Positions 48,687 through 59,432 are shown, numbered from the stretch's first letter. The stretch is DNA of 64,000 bases from Hydrogenobaculum sp. Y04AAS1 (GCF_000020785.1 NC_011126.1:1054001-1118000); one strand, 5' to 3'. The notes: generated from the sequence alone by a model not told the origin. Numbers and translations: made by a program.

Positions 48687-51485
48687 CTACGCCTCCAAAA
48701 TAGGCTTTAGAGCTTTTGCAGTGTAGGAGTGCGGATGATGGATAAGCTCTTCCGGTGGGCCTTCAAAAAGAAGATATCCCCCTTTATCACCGCTTTCTGG
48801 CCCTATATCTATTATCCAATCTGCACATTTTATAACATCTAAGTTATGCTCTATTACCACCACAGTATTTCCTTTGTCCACAAGCCTTTGAAGTATAGAG
48901 ATTAGCTTTTTTATATCGTCAGTATGAAGACCTGTAGTAGGTTCATCAAGAAGATAAAGTGTATTGCCAGTATCTTTTTTGGAAAGTTCTTTTGAAAGCT
49001 TTATCCTTTGAGCTTCACCACCAGACAAGGTAGTAGCGTTTTGCCCAAGAGACATATAACCAAGTCCCACCTCTTGAAGGAGTTTTAGTTTCCTTGATAT
49101 AGAAGGTATATTCTTAAAAAATTCGTAAGCCTCATCTACAGTCATATTTAAAACATCCGATATATTCTTACCGTTATATCTTATGTCAAGCGTCTCTTTG
49201 TTGTATCTTGCACCTTTACAAACATCGCAAGTTACATAGACAGGCGGTAAAAAGTGCATCTCCACCTTTATAACACCTTCTCCTTGACAAGCCTCACAAC
49301 GCCCACCTTCTACGTTAAAAGAAAATCTACCCGGTGTATATCCCCTTGCTTTTGCCTCGGGGGTTTGGCTAAAAAGCTCTCTTATAGCATCAAAGACTTT
49401 TACATAGGTGGCTGGGTTGCTTCTGGGAGTCCTTCCTATGGGGGATTGATCTATGTTTATAGCTTTATCAAAAAGCTCAATACCTTCTATTTTATCAAAC
49501 TTACCTATATACTCGTAAGAGCTGTAAAAATGCCTTTTGGCGTATTGCCATAGTATATCGTAAACTAAACTTGATTTTCCGCTACCAGAAACCCCTGTAA
49601 CACATATAAAAAGCCCCGCTGGAAAATGCACCGTTATATTTTTTAAGTTGTTTTCTTTGGCCCCTACTATGGTAAGAAAACCTTTTTCTGGTTTTCTTCT
49701 TTCTTTTGGTATCTCTATAAAAAGCCTACCTGAAAGATATCCACCGGTTAAGGATTTCTTATCTTTTTTAATCTGCTCTACGCTACCTTTAGATACTATA
49801 TAACCGCCGTTTTTACCAGCACCGGGCCCAAGCTCCAATATGTAGTCAGCTGATTCTATAGTTCCGTGATCATGCTCTACCACTATAACGGTGTTTCCAA
49901 GATCCCTTAACTCCTTTAATGTGTTTATAAGCTTTCCAGTGTCTCTTGGATGAAGGCCAATGGAGGGTTCATCCAACACATACAAAACACCGGTGAGCTT
50001 AGAGCCTACTTGTGTAGCAAGCCTTATACGTTGCATCTCGCCACCAGATAGCGTATTTGCACTCCTTCCCAAAGATATGTAGTCAAGCCCTACATCTAGT
50101 AAAAATTTTATACGATTTTTTATTTCTTTTAAAAGTGGTTTTGCTATCTCTTTTTCTTTGTCAGTTAGCTTATCTTCTATAATATCAAAAAACTCATGGG
50201 TTTTATCCACAGAAACCTTAATCACATCCCATATATTTTTATCAAGTACAAAAACAGACAAAGCCTCTTGTTTTAATCTTGAACCTTCGCAGACAGGACA
50301 TGGGTTTTCTCTTATAAAACCTTCAAGCATATCTTTAACACGATCTGATTCTTCAGCGTTCATATACCTTTGTTCTAAGTGCGGTATGATACCTTCAAAA
50401 TAGAAACTGTAGTTGCCTCTCGAGCCATACAGTATAAGCTCTCTTATTTCTTTAGGTATATTTTTAAAAGCTGTATTTGGGTTTATTTTAAACTTTCTTA
50501 AAATCTCTAAAACTGGATACTTTAAATAATCAAAAAACTGATATTCGTTGAATATCCTTATAGCGTTGATAGCACTTTGGTTTTCATCTATTAAAGCCTC
50601 GTGTTCTATTTCCCATTTTACACCTATACCTTTGCAGACAGGACAAGCACCGTATGGAGAGTTGAAGCTAAAAAGCCTTGGGCTTAACTCTTGAATAGAA
50701 AATCCATGCTCTGGACAAACCATATTTTCACTAAAGAGCTCAAAAGAACCATCTTCAACATTTTCTATTTTCACAAGCCCCTCAGCGTGTTCTAAAGCTT
50801 TTTCTATGGCAAGTAAAGCCCTTGGTCTTTCTTCTTCAATCAAAGTAAGTCTATCTATTATAATGTCTATGTCGTGTTTTTGGTTTTTGTTAAGAGAAGG
50901 CACTTCTGATATTCTATATATATCGCCATCTACTTTTACCCTTGAAAATCCTTGTTTTTCTATGCTTTTAAAAACATCTTTAAACTCGCCTTTCTTTCCT
51001 CTTACTATGGGAGATAGTATGTTTATTTTTTTATCTTTATATTTTTTGTAAACGTGTTCTAATATCTCGTGAGCTGAAAGCCCTTCCAAAACCCTTCCGC
51101 ATATAGGACATCTTGGTTTTCCAAGGTTTGCCCAAAAAACCCTTATATAATCGTATATTTCTGTGATGGTGCCCACTGTAGAACGTGGGTTGTGAGAGGT
51201 AGTTTTTTGGTCTATGGCAATGGCAGGAGAAAGCCCTTCTATGCTGTCTACTTCTGGTTTATCCATAACATTTAAAAACTGTCTTGCATAAGAAGACAGA
51301 GATTCCACATACCTTCTTTGACCTTCCGCATATATTGTATCGAAAGCCAAAGAAGATTTACCGCTACCAGAAGGTCCCGTTATTACTACAAGTTTATTTT
51401 TTGGAATATCTACATCTATATTCTTAAGATTGTGTTGCCTTGCTCCTTTTACTATTATATAGTTATGTATTGTTTTGTTTTTCAT
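48687..51485 (-). CDS. uvrA: Excinuclease ABC subunit A
   Basis: Damage sensor of nucleotide excision repair. A 932-residue protein with two ABC ATPase halves: Walker [14 protein letters not shown] at the N-terminus and [13 protein letters not shown] near residue 630, with signature motifs [11 protein letters not shown] and [10 protein letters not shown]. Zinc-binding Cys pairs include CPICG, CPVCKG and CEACQGEG with CDVCKG. Length is normal. The start overlaps the NYN gene by 23 nt. Confidence 0.97.
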   Translation of the reverse strand: MKNKTIHNYIIVKGARQHNLKNIDVDIPKNKLVVITGPSGSGKSSLAFDTIYAEGQRRYVESLSSYARQFLNVMDKPEVDSIEGLSPAIAIDQKTTSHNPRSTVGTITEIYDYIRVFWANLGKPRCPICGRVLEGLSAHEILEHVYKKYKDKKINILSPIVRGKKGEFKDVFKSIEKQGFSRVKVDGDIYRISEVPSLNKNQKHDIDIIIDRLTLIEEERPRALLAIEKALEHAEGLVKIENVEDGSFELFSENMVCPEHGFSIQELSPRLFSFNSPYGACPVCKGIGVKWEIEHEALIDENQSAINAIRIFNEYQFFDYLKYPVLEILRKFKINPNTAFKNIPKEIRELILYGSRGNYSFYFEGIIPHLEQRYMNAEESDRVKDMLEGFIRENPCPVCEGSRLKQEALSVFVLDKNIWDVIKVSVDKTHEFFDIIEDKLTDKEKEIAKPLLKEIKNRIKFLLDVGLDYISLGRSANTLSGGEMQRIRLATQVGSKLTGVLYVLDEPSIGLHPRDTGKLINTLKELRDLGNTVIVVEHDHGTIESADYILELGPGAGKNGGYIVSKGSVEQIKKDKKSLTGGYLSGRLFIEIPKERRKPEKGFLTIVGAKENNLKNITVHFPAGLFICVTGVSGSGKSSLVYDILWQYAKRHFYSSYEYIGKFDKIEGIELFDKAINIDQSPIGRTPRSNPATYVKVFDAIRELFSQTPEAKARGYTPGRFSFNVEGGRCEACQGEGVIKVEMHFLPPVYVTCDVCKGARYNKETLDIRYNGKNISDVLNMTVDEAYEFFKNIPSISRKLKLLQEVGLGYMSLGQNATTLSGGEAQRIKLSKELSKKDTGNTLYLLDEPTTGLHTDDIKKLISILQRLVDKGNTVVVIEHNLDVIKCADWIIDIGPESGDKGGYLLFEGPPEELIHHPHSYTAKALKPILEA

Positions 51486-51993
51486 GCTCTTCTAATTTTA
51501 TAAAAGGTGCCAAATCTTTTAACTCCACAAAAAGATCACATATGTTTACAAGCTCTATGGAAGAACTATCTTTTGTGGAAACCACTATTATCTGTTTGCC
51601 AAAGGTCCTTAAAATGTTTATAAGCTTTTCAAAATCGCTATCTCCAGTTACAAGTATCGCCACATCGTAGTTGTCTTTGGTAAGAAGGCAATCCATCGCA
51701 AGATCCACATCCAGGTTTCCCTTCATGCTACCGTCTTTTAGTTGCTTTACTGCTTTCTTGATGACGGTGACCCCACCAAAGGTAAGCATTCTGTAAAACT
51801 TATTTTGTTTTTCTTCCTCTTCTTTATAAGCCAGATAAAAAAATGTATTGTATATGGCAAAGTAGTTTGCAAAATACCTAACGAGCTTTAATATATCTAC
51901 TTTAAAATCCAAAAACTGTTTTTGGACAAAGTAAAGGTTTGTCCCATCTATAAATATACCAGCTATTTTTCTAGAGTTTGGCACCAGCATCAT
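51463..51993 (-). CDS. NYN-domain (LabA/DUF88-type) putative ribonuclease
   Basis: A 176-residue PIN-like protein of the NYN family. The acidic active site is visible as AGIFIDGTNLYF (Asp about residue 16), KGNLDVDLAMDCL and LVTGDSDFEKLI. NYN proteins are thought to cut RNA; LabA-type members take part in gene regulation in cyanobacteria. The role here is unknown. It overlaps grpE by 4 nt and uvrA by 23 nt. Confidence 0.88.
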   Translation of the reverse strand: MMLVPNSRKIAGIFIDGTNLYFVQKQFLDFKVDILKLVRYFANYFAIYNTFFYLAYKEEEEKQNKFYRMLTFGGVTVIKKAVKQLKDGSMKGNLDVDLAMDCLLTKDNYDVAILVTGDSDFEKLINILRTFGKQIIVVSTKDSSSIELVNICDLFVELKDLAPFIKLEEHEKQNNT

Positions 51994-52580
51994 GTGATTT
52001 CTTCTCTTGCAACGTTTACCACCACTCTTGCCGCCCTTATAACCTTATCGTGCAATCTATAGCCTTTTGTAATTACTTCAACTATTTCATCTGGTCCAAA
52101 GTTATCATCTTGTATAGTATCTACAGCTTCCGCTAAGGTAGGATCAAATATCTGACCTTTTAGCTCAAGTTCTTCTACTCCATGCTTTTTAAGTATGTTC
52201 TTTAAATCTTTATATATCATATCTATACCTATAAGTATATTTTTTGTATTTTGGTCCAAAGATTCCATGTTGCCAAATTGAGCTATCGCCCTTTCAAAAT
52301 TATCAATTACATCAAGCATATCTTTTACTATGCCCTCATAAGCGTATTTTTTAAGTTGCTCACGCTCTTTTCTATAATGCTCTTTTAGCTGCTCTAACTC
52401 CCTATTTAAAGAAATAAGTTTTTCATTTGAAGCTCTGACAAGAGCCTCTAACTTTGAACATCTTTCTTTCTGGACTTCGTATTCTTTTTCTAAATAAGAA
52501 AGTTTTTCTATAAGCTGTTCTTTGGTAAGCTCTTGTTCTTCTTGAATATTCTCATTTCCTTGCTTGATTTCTTCTTCCAT
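51990..52580 (-). CDS. grpE: Nucleotide exchange factor GrpE
   Basis: DnaK co-chaperone that exchanges ADP for ATP. The 196-residue protein has a long N-terminal coiled coil (about residues 10-75) and the conserved C-terminal domain (YKDLKNILKKHGVEELELKGQIFDPTLAEAV; VIRAARVVVN). The ATG at 52580 is chosen because AAGGAGG lies 10 nt upstream; the GTG at 52592 would sit directly against it. dnaK and dnaJ are not adjacent. Confidence 0.94.
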   Translation of the reverse strand: MEEEIKQGNENIQEEQELTKEQLIEKLSYLEKEYEVQKERCSKLEALVRASNEKLISLNRELEQLKEHYRKEREQLKKYAYEGIVKDMLDVIDNFERAIAQFGNMESLDQNTKNILIGIDMIYKDLKNILKKHGVEELELKGQIFDPTLAEAVDTIQDDNFGPDEIVEVITKGYRLHDKVIRAARVVVNVAREEIT

Positions 52581-52613
52581 AGGTGTTTTCACCTCCTTAA
52601 ATTATATATTATA

Positions 52614-53462
52614 TCAAAAGCCTTGAAACATATACATGGTGTGGATCGGTGCCATAAGCTCAAACTTATCCAAAGTCCCGCCAAAGGAGCTTTCCATAAG
52701 CTCTTTCAAGAAAGGTTTTTCCTTTTTATAAAACACTACCACAGGATGTTTTATATGGGCAAGCTCTGCTGCTTTTTTTATAGCATCTTCTAAGTTTCCT
52801 ATACCATCCACAAGACCCACTTCTTTTGCCTGAACACCCGTTAGAACTCTACCGTCTGCTATGGATAAAAGCTCTTGTTTTGAGATTTTATTGGACCTAT
52901 AAGCCAGTATTGCATTTATAAACTGCTCATAGGTGTTATCTATAAGATATTGAAGATAGGCCTTATCGTCTTTTGAAAGCTTTTTCCAAGGCACCAAGAT
53001 ATCTTTGTATTGGCCGGTTTTTATATCCCCTTGTTCTACACCTATTTTTTTAAGTAGGTCTTTGTAGTTTAGATAATCTATGATAACGCCTATGCTGGCT
53101 GTAAGAGTGCCAGGGTTTGCGTATATGTAGTTTGCAGGGGCAGATATATAATACCCGCCAGAGGCTGCCAAGCTTCCCATTGAAACTACGATGGGCTTTT
53201 TATGGGCTCTAAATATCTCTAAGGCTCTATAGATTTCCTGAGCTGCTCCCACAGCCCCACCCGGGCTATCCACTCTTAGCACAAGAGCTTTTATATTTGG
53301 GTCTTTCTGGGCTTTTTCTATCTGTTTTTCTATAGGAAGTGGGTTTAAGATAACACCTCTTACTCTTATTATCGCTATATTTGGAGATCTTCTATTTAAA
53401 AACGCAAAAACAAGCGAAAAGACAAATATAACACCTAAAAATATAAGCACTCTTTTTACCAT
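52614..53462 (-). CDS. sppA: Signal peptide peptidase SppA
   Basis: Membrane-anchored serine protease that degrades cleaved signal peptides. The 282-residue short form (single domain, 36K type) has one N-terminal membrane helix (residues 5-22), VLRVDSPGGAVGAAQEIY, the nucleophile Ser in MGSLAASGGYY and the general base Lys in IKTGQYKDI. It overlaps trpC by 7 nt. Confidence 0.95.
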   Translation of the reverse strand: MVKRVLIFLGVIFVFSLVFAFLNRRSPNIAIIRVRGVILNPLPIEKQIEKAQKDPNIKALVLRVDSPGGAVGAAQEIYRALEIFRAHKKPIVVSMGSLAASGGYYISAPANYIYANPGTLTASIGVIIDYLNYKDLLKKIGVEQGDIKTGQYKDILVPWKKLSKDDKAYLQYLIDNTYEQFINAILAYRSNKISKQELLSIADGRVLTGVQAKEVGLVDGIGNLEDAIKKAAELAHIKHPVVVFYKKEKPFLKELMESSFGGTLDKFELMAPIHTMYMFQGF

Positions 53463-54223
53463 ACAAGCTCCTTCAGTTTTTTGGCTGGATCATCTTCTTT
53501 CATAATGGATGTACCCACCAAAAATCCGTCATATCCTTTTAAAAACTCAATATCTTCTTTTGAAGATATCCCGCTTTCTGCTATCAAAACAGCTTTTGTA
53601 TAATCTTTTAAAATAGGAAGCATCTCTTTGCTTTTGTTGATATCTATATCAAGAGTATCCAAATCTCTGTTGTTTAAGCCAATTATCTCAAACTCTTTTA
53701 CCTTTTCTATCTCATGCTCTTCAAAAATTTCCATCAATATTTCTAAACCAAGCTTTTTTGCCTCATAAGATATATCTTCAATCTGATATTTGTCTAAAAT
53801 CCTTGCTATAAGAAGTATGGCATCGGCTTTATAAGCCCTTGCCTCATATACTTGAAGAGGATCTATTATAAAATCCTTTCTCATAACAGGTATATTTACA
53901 ACACTTTTTACATCTTCAAGAAAACTAAGTTTTCCATTGAAAAATTTCTCTTCTGTAAGGACCGATATAGCGCAAGCCCCAGCTTCTTGATATATGTAAG
54001 CTTGATCTTTTATATCAACATTTTTTATACGACCCATAGAAGGGGATGCTTGTTTTATCTCGGCTATGATAGGGGTTTTTATAGCTTTTGATGATAGTAT
54101 ACTCTCTTTTAAAGACAAGACAGGCTTTGCCTCTTTTATCCTGCCCAAAAGCTCATCAAAATAACTATAGGACTTGTTTAAGCTTTTCTTTTTATACTCT
54201 ACTATCTCTTCTAAAAAGCCCAT
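53456..54223 (-). CDS. trpC: Indole-3-glycerol phosphate synthase
   Basis: Closes the indole ring in tryptophan synthesis. The 255-residue TIM barrel has the N-terminal PIIAEIKQASPSMG (catalytic Lys), PVMRKDFIIDPLQVYEAR, ADAILLIARIL, GLNNRDLDTL and LIAESGISSKEDIE, ending with the phosphate loop GFLVGTSIM. Other trp genes are not nearby. It touches the dienelactone hydrolase gene by one base and overlaps sppA by 7 nt. Confidence 0.96.
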   Translation of the reverse strand: MGFLEEIVEYKKKSLNKSYSYFDELLGRIKEAKPVLSLKESILSSKAIKTPIIAEIKQASPSMGRIKNVDIKDQAYIYQEAGACAISVLTEEKFFNGKLSFLEDVKSVVNIPVMRKDFIIDPLQVYEARAYKADAILLIARILDKYQIEDISYEAKKLGLEILMEIFEEHEIEKVKEFEIIGLNNRDLDTLDIDINKSKEMLPILKDYTKAVLIAESGISSKEDIEFLKGYDGFLVGTSIMKEDDPAKKLKELVW

Positions 54224-54867
54224 CAGCTAAGATGTTTTTTGAAAAAGTTCACAGCCTTTTCCCAGGCGTCTTTTGCAGCTTTTTCGTTGTAAACCTCTGG
54301 CCTTGTATCGTTTAGAAAAGCGTGATTTACACCTGGATATACGATAAACTCAGCTTTTATACCATGCTTCTTACACTCTTCTTTGGCTTTTTCTACATCA
54401 GAAAGGGGCACAAACTCATCTTTCTCAGCGTGTATAGCTAAAACAGGTGCTTTTATAGAAGAAAAATCAATGGGAGCAAGTTGATAAAGAGCATAAAAAG
54501 GCACCAAAGCATCGGCGTATTTGCCAAAATACCATGTCAGGGTCCCACCACAGCAAAAACCTGTAAGACCTATCTTTTTAGCCCCTTGGGATTTTAGATA
54601 ATCTATCGTTTCTTTCATTGTATCTTCTGCTTTTGATAAATCTGAAAATAGATGTTGCATGAGAGCTCCCGCATCGTTTGGGTTATCGGCGGTTTTACCA
54701 TCGTAAAGATCGGGGGCTATAGCTAAAAAACCTTCTTTTGCAAACCTATTTGTTATATCTTTTATATGTGGCACAAGTCCCCACCATTCATGAAGGACTA
54801 TAATAGCTTTATTACCTTCTCCAGACAAATAAGCTTTAGCATTTTTTAAAGAGATTTCTTTTCCCAT
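54223..54867 (-). CDS. Dienelactone hydrolase family protein
   Basis: A 214-residue alpha/beta hydrolase. The catalytic triad is in GLTGFCCGG (nucleophile Cys), AEKDEFVP (Asp) and GVNHAFLND (His), the typical Cys-Asp-His set of dienelactone hydrolases. Early HEWWGL and PDLYDG are family signatures. The substrate is unknown; a metabolite-repair role is as likely as aromatic degradation. A strong AAGGAGGTG lies 5 nt before the ATG, inside the end of hemE (32-nt overlap). Confidence 0.9.
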   Translation of the reverse strand: MGKEISLKNAKAYLSGEGNKAIIVLHEWWGLVPHIKDITNRFAKEGFLAIAPDLYDGKTADNPNDAGALMQHLFSDLSKAEDTMKETIDYLKSQGAKKIGLTGFCCGGTLTWYFGKYADALVPFYALYQLAPIDFSSIKAPVLAIHAEKDEFVPLSDVEKAKEECKKHGIKAEFIVYPGVNHAFLNDTRPEVYNEKAAKDAWEKAVNFFKKHLS

Positions 54868-55879
54868 AAGACACCTCCTTCACACATTCTACAAAATATT
54901 TTACATTATCTTTAGATACATCTGGGGTTATACCATGCCCTAGATTTACCACAAAAGCAGTATCCCTTGGTATGCACATCACAAATTCTTCCACATGCTT
55001 TCTTATATTTTCTTTGTCTAACAAAAGTATCTGAGGTTCTAAATTGCCTTGGAAAACCAAATCCGGATAGCGTTTACAGACATCGTTTATGCAAACACTC
55101 CAATCCACGCTCAAAGCGTCAGCGCCTAAATCAACAGCATCCTCTATATGAGAAGAAGAACCTCTAAAAAAGTATATGATAGGGGTGTTGGGATGTTTTT
55201 GTTTTATAGATTTTATAATAAAAGCATTATAATCATACACGTATTCTTTGTAAGCAAATCTCGATAAACTCATACTCCAAGAATCAAAAATTTGGATTAC
55301 ATCAGCCCCAGATTTAATTTGATGATCTATATACTCTACAAGAGCTTCTGATAGCTTTTCCATCAAGATGTGAAAATCTTTTTGGTTTTCATACATAAAT
55401 ACCTTTGTTTTGGTAAAATCCCTTGAGCTTTCTTTTTCTATCACATAAGAGGCCAACGTAAAAGGCGCTCCGCAAAAACCTATCACAGGCACCGGAGATT
55501 TTTCTTTTAATACTTTTAAAAGCTCAAAAACATAAGATAGATCACCAGATATACCCTGAGATTTTAGGTTTTTAAAATCAAAATTGTGGTCCAAAACAGG
55601 GCCTTCCCCAGCCTCAAAGGAGACTTTTATACCCATTGGTTCTAACAATACAAGGATATCTGAGAACATGATTACAGCATCCACACCCAGTATATCCACC
55701 GGCTGAAGGGATACAATAGCTGCATCTTCTACATTTTTACAAAAATCCAAAAAACTTTTGTATTTTTGCCTTATAGCTCTATACTCTGGTAAATATCTAC
55801 CCGCTTGACGCATTAGCCAAACCGGATACCTTGCTATAGGCTCTTTTTTTAGGCTTTTAAGAAAAATATCATTTTTCAT
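54836..55879 (-). CDS. hemE: Uroporphyrinogen decarboxylase
   Basis: Converts uroporphyrinogen III to coproporphyrinogen III in haem synthesis. The 347-residue protein has PVWLMRQAGRYLPEYR at the N-terminus, FSDILVLLEPMGI, GFCGAPFTLASYVIE and IFDSWSMSLS; the C-terminal NLGHGITPDV is intact. The HemY-type oxidase at 3.8 kb acts later in the same pathway. It shares one base with the HDOD gene stop. Confidence 0.96.
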   Translation of the reverse strand: MKNDIFLKSLKKEPIARYPVWLMRQAGRYLPEYRAIRQKYKSFLDFCKNVEDAAIVSLQPVDILGVDAVIMFSDILVLLEPMGIKVSFEAGEGPVLDHNFDFKNLKSQGISGDLSYVFELLKVLKEKSPVPVIGFCGAPFTLASYVIEKESSRDFTKTKVFMYENQKDFHILMEKLSEALVEYIDHQIKSGADVIQIFDSWSMSLSRFAYKEYVYDYNAFIIKSIKQKHPNTPIIYFFRGSSSHIEDAVDLGADALSVDWSVCINDVCKRYPDLVFQGNLEPQILLLDKENIRKHVEEFVMCIPRDTAFVVNLGHGITPDVSKDNVKYFVECVKEVSYGKRNLFKKC

Positions 55880-57090
55880 TAACGTATAGCTTCTATAAAT
55901 CTATCGTACTCGTAAAGGGCTTCTAAGTAAATTCTCTCAACCCTATCTTTATTTAAATTGTATTTTGACACATAAAAATCTATCTTCTCTTTGTCTTGAA
56001 ACTCAAAAGCTCTCACCAAATCAAGAAGCTCTGCAAATATGCTCTTTCCTTCTATAAGGGCTTCCGCCACATCCGGAGAAACAGGTATATCTTCAAATAT
56101 CTCTTGAAAGCTTTTCCCCAAAAGCACATCCATGAAAGATAAAATACCCGCCATGTAAGCTGTGGGTGCTTTTGTGCTATCTATAAGCTTACAAACTTTT
56201 TCCATAAAATAGGCCCTAGCTACAGCTTTTTCCACATATACATTTTTAGCTGGATTTGGCACCGAAGAAGACAAAAATACCAAGTTTACCCATTTCTTTA
56301 AATTGTTAAATCCAAGAAGAGTCACAGCCGCTTCCACAGATGAAACCCTTGAGGGTATCGGAAAAAAAGCGGAGTTTATAAATTTCAATATGCTAAAAGT
56401 AAGCTCTGGTGATCTTTTTATTATATCTATAGCCTCCTTTAAATCTTCTGGTGTTCTTAACTTTATAAAGAGCTCCGTTATCATAGAAGATGGTTTTTCA
56501 ATCCTGTTTATATTTAAATTTTTAGGAGATTCTATATAATAACCCATATAGTAGGAAAATAGTTCATTCTTTAAAGCTATGTCCATTTCCTCCATAGAGT
56601 TAATATCTTTACATATGAGGCTAATACCCATGTTTACATAAGGAGCATAAACCTCTGGATTTACCGATACTGGCACCATTATGAAAGATATTCTCTTTAA
56701 AATATTATCGGATATTTCTGATTCCCCAGGGTTAAAATTGAAAACACATGTGCTTATATTCTCTACACTTAATTTTTCAAAGACATCTTCTATATAGCTT
56801 AACGTATAAGAAAAAGAAAGTTTTCTATAGTCAAGGATACAAACAAGCTTCATGTCTTTCTCAACGCGTGGAAGGAAATCGTTGTATATAAAATCAACAT
56901 CTATTCCTACGTCTATAAAAGTGCTAAATCCATGGGTTAACTTTCTAAAATCAAACTCTATAAGAGAACTAAGAATAACAGCAGCATCGTTTTGAACAAA
57001 CTCATCTTCACTTTCTAAAGAAAACTTATAGCCAAAGGTAGAAAAATCCCTCTTTACAATAGACTCTCTTTTTAATTTAGTAGCCAACAT
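55879..57090 (-). CDS. EAL-HDOD (YuxH-type) signalling protein with degenerate EAL half
   Basis: A 403-residue protein. The first 190 residues have EAL-like secondary structure but no EAL or catalytic metal motif, so this half cannot be an active phosphodiesterase. From about residue 200 there is an HDOD domain (LKEAIDIIKRSPELTFSILKFINSAFFPIPSRVSSVEAAVTLLGFNNLKKWVNLVF is the core; the usual HD residues are absent, as in HDOD). The family links to c-di-GMP signalling. The ATG at 57090 is chosen over the one 9 nt upstream because that one lies inside the TATAAT box. Confidence 0.8.
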   Translation of the reverse strand: MLATKLKRESIVKRDFSTFGYKFSLESEDEFVQNDAAVILSSLIEFDFRKLTHGFSTFIDVGIDVDFIYNDFLPRVEKDMKLVCILDYRKLSFSYTLSYIEDVFEKLSVENISTCVFNFNPGESEISDNILKRISFIMVPVSVNPEVYAPYVNMGISLICKDINSMEEMDIALKNELFSYYMGYYIESPKNLNINRIEKPSSMITELFIKLRTPEDLKEAIDIIKRSPELTFSILKFINSAFFPIPSRVSSVEAAVTLLGFNNLKKWVNLVFLSSSVPNPAKNVYVEKAVARAYFMEKVCKLIDSTKAPTAYMAGILSFMDVLLGKSFQEIFEDIPVSPDVAEALIEGKSIFAELLDLVRAFEFQDKEKIDFYVSKYNLNKDRVERIYLEALYEYDRFIEAIR

Positions 57091-57097
57091 GTATAAC

Positions 57098-57103
57098 ATT
57101 ATA
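57098..57103 (-). promoter_or_regulatory. -10 box of the EAL-HDOD gene (leaderless type)
   Basis: TATAAT on the minus strand ending 7 nt before the ATG at 57090. Confidence 0.55.
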
Positions 57104-57115
57104 ATATATTCGGCT

Positions 57116-57667
57116 TTAATCTTGTATTTCTTCTAAAACAGACTCTCTTTTTAACGTGATCTTTCCAGTGGTGGCCATCTCCTTTATACCAAAAGGTCTT
57201 ACTAAGTTTAAAAAAGCTTTTATCTTTTCACTATCTCCTGTTAGCTCTATCATTATGCTGTCCTGAGAAATATCCACCACTTTGCCTCTAAAAATCTGGG
57301 CTATCCTAAGTATCTCGTCTCTTTCTTTATGAGAAGGAGCATGTAATTTTATAAGCATAAGTTCCCTCTCAACCCTCGGCATATCTGTCAAATCCCTTAC
57401 CTTTACCGTATCTATCAATCTTCTTAGCTGCTTTATCATCTGGTCTATAACTATATCATCACCTTTTACCTCTATCGTTATGCGTGATAGATTTGCTTCC
57501 GAGGTCTCGCCTACGCTAAGGCTTTCTATATTATAGCCTTTACCAGCAATCAAAGTTGCTATGCGAGCCAAAACCCCAAATTCATTGTTTACTAATATGC
57601 TTATGATGTGCCTTCTGGTCTCGCCCTTTTTAATCTCTCTTTTAGGTCCTCCGTTTATTGCCTCCAT
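57116..57667 (-). CDS. ilvN: Acetolactate synthase small (regulatory) subunit
   Basis: A 183-residue regulatory subunit with an N-terminal ACT domain (HIISILVNNEFGVLARIATLIAGKGYNIESLSVG) that binds valine and a C-terminal second domain (MLIKLHAPSHKERDEILRIA; FGIKEMATTGKITLKRE). It activates IlvB and gives feedback control. AAAGGAG lies 5 nt before the ATG; the gap to ilvB is 10 nt. Confidence 0.96.
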   Translation of the reverse strand: MEAINGGPKREIKKGETRRHIISILVNNEFGVLARIATLIAGKGYNIESLSVGETSEANLSRITIEVKGDDIVIDQMIKQLRRLIDTVKVRDLTDMPRVERELMLIKLHAPSHKERDEILRIAQIFRGKVVDISQDSIMIELTGDSEKIKAFLNLVRPFGIKEMATTGKITLKRESVLEEIQD

Positions 57668-57677
57668 TTCTTCTCCT

Positions 57678-59432
57678 TTATCCTACTAAATACATTGTTT
57701 CAGCTTCTACATTCTTGCCATCGGACAATAACATATCCTTATAGCTTTTTCCGGCAGGTACCATAGGTAAGCAGTTTTCCTCTCTATCTACTATCACTTC
57801 CACCAACACAGGTTTATCGTTTACGTTTTTTGCTTTTAACAATACATCTTTTAGCTCTTTCGGATTGTCAGTTCTCATGCCTACAGCACCGCAGGCTTCT
57901 GCGAGTTTTCCAAAATCTGGTTGGAAAGACAAATCAACTTCAGAGTATCTTTTGTTGTAGAAAAGTTCTTGCCATTGACGTACCATGCCGTAATAAGCGT
58001 TATTTAATATTATTACCTTTATAGGTATGTTGTAGTGAGCTGCAGTTATAAGCTCCTGCATCGTCATCAAAAACGAACCATCTCCATCTATTATAAAAAC
58101 ATCCTTATCTGGCTTCGCAACTTTTGCACCTATACCGGCTGGCAAACCAAAGCCCATTGTACCAAGTCCACCAGAGTTTATAAACTGCCTTGGGAAAGAG
58201 TACTTATAAAACATAGCGCTCCACATTTGATGCTGTCCTACTCCTGTAGTAATTATAGCGTTTCCCTCGGTCACATCGTATATAGTTTCTATGAGAAACT
58301 GTGGTTTTACAACCTTATCAGAAGGCTTGTAAGACAACGGGTAAGCTTTTTTCCAAGCATCTATTTGTTCAAGCCATGTTTTTCTTTCTTCTTCGTGCAC
58401 TATCTTAGAATTTTTACCTTTAATCTCCTCTATAAGTCTTACCAAAACGCTTCTTATATCACCTACTATAGGTACATCCACAGTAATATTCTTCGATATA
58501 GAGGCTGGGTCTATGTCTATATGTATTATCTTGGCAAACGGAGCAAACTCATCCACTTTACCAGTGACCCTATCATCGAAGCGAGAGCCTACAGCAATAA
58601 GAAGGTCTGAGTGGTAAACTGCCATGTTGGCATAATATGTGCCGTGCATACCTAGCATCCTTAAAGAAAGCGGATGCCTTTCGTCGAAAGCTCCTTTACC
58701 CATATTTGTGGTGGTAACTGGTATTTTCATAAGCTCCGCAAGTTCTGCGATTTCTGCGTTCGCTTCTGCTGCTACCGCCCCGCCACCTACGTAAAGCACT
58801 GGTCTTTTGGCTTCTAATATGAGTTGAGCAGCTCTTTTTATTTGCTGAGGATTTCCTTCTATGTGAGGCTTATAACCTGGCAAAGAGTTTATAACTTCTT
58901 CATCAGAAGGTATCTCTACGTCTGTCATAGTTTGGGTTATATCTTTTGGGATATCCACCAAAACAGGCCCAGGCCTTCCGGTTTTTGCTATGTAAAAAGC
59001 CTGTCTTATAATAAGAGGTAAATCTTCTACTCTTTTTACCAAGAAGTTATGCTTTGTTACTGGTCTTGTCATCCCTACTATATCCACCTCTTGAAAAGCA
59101 TCGTTTCCTATCAAAAACGTAGGTACTTGGCCCGTTAAAAATACCACTGGCACAGAATCCATATAGGCATCCGCTATTGCAGTTATAAGGTTTGTAGCAC
59201 CGGGCCCTGATGTAGCTAAAGCTACACCTACTTTTCCAGATGCTTTGGCATATCCTTCTGCCATATGTCCAGCACCTTGCTCATGTCTTGCCAATATGTG
59301 TTTTATTTTATTTATCCTGTATAAAGCATCGTATATTTCCATATTTGCACCACCAGGTATACCAAATATAACATCAACGCCTTCTTTTAAAAGCGTCTCA
59401 ATAACAACATCGGCTCCTTTACGCATTTCCAT
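57678..59432 (-). CDS. ilvB: Acetolactate synthase large (catalytic) subunit
   Basis: Thiamine-diphosphate enzyme that condenses pyruvate with pyruvate or 2-ketobutyrate for valine/leucine and isoleucine. The 584-residue protein has the cofactor Glu in LARHEQGAGHMAEGYA, the FAD-binding middle domain and the ThDP motif GDGSFLMTMQELITAAHYNI then LNNAYYGMVRQWQELFY. The ATG at 59432 is chosen over 59450 because GGAGG lies 8 nt upstream and the protein then begins MEMRKGADVV. Confidence 0.96.
   Translation of the reverse strand: MEMRKGADVVIETLLKEGVDVIFGIPGGANMEIYDALYRINKIKHILARHEQGAGHMAEGYAKASGKVGVALATSGPGATNLITAIADAYMDSVPVVFLTGQVPTFLIGNDAFQEVDIVGMTRPVTKHNFLVKRVEDLPLIIRQAFYIAKTGRPGPVLVDIPKDITQTMTDVEIPSDEEVINSLPGYKPHIEGNPQQIKRAAQLILEAKRPVLYVGGGAVAAEANAEIAELAELMKIPVTTTNMGKGAFDERHPLSLRMLGMHGTYYANMAVYHSDLLIAVGSRFDDRVTGKVDEFAPFAKIIHIDIDPASISKNITVDVPIVGDIRSVLVRLIEEIKGKNSKIVHEEERKTWLEQIDAWKKAYPLSYKPSDKVVKPQFLIETIYDVTEGNAIITTGVGQHQMWSAMFYKYSFPRQFINSGGLGTMGFGLPAGIGAKVAKPDKDVFIIDGDGSFLMTMQELITAAHYNIPIKVIILNNAYYGMVRQWQELFYNKRYSEVDLSFQPDFGKLAEACGAVGMRTDNPKELKDVLLKAKNVNDKPVLVEVIVDREENCLPMVPAGKSYKDMLLSDGKNVEAETMYLVG

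Noticed and set aside
58035-58610. 191-codon plus-strand open frame
   Set aside because: It lies wholly opposite ilvB, which is certain. Its translation is rich in Tyr, Ser and Arg with no motif, as expected for an antisense shadow.
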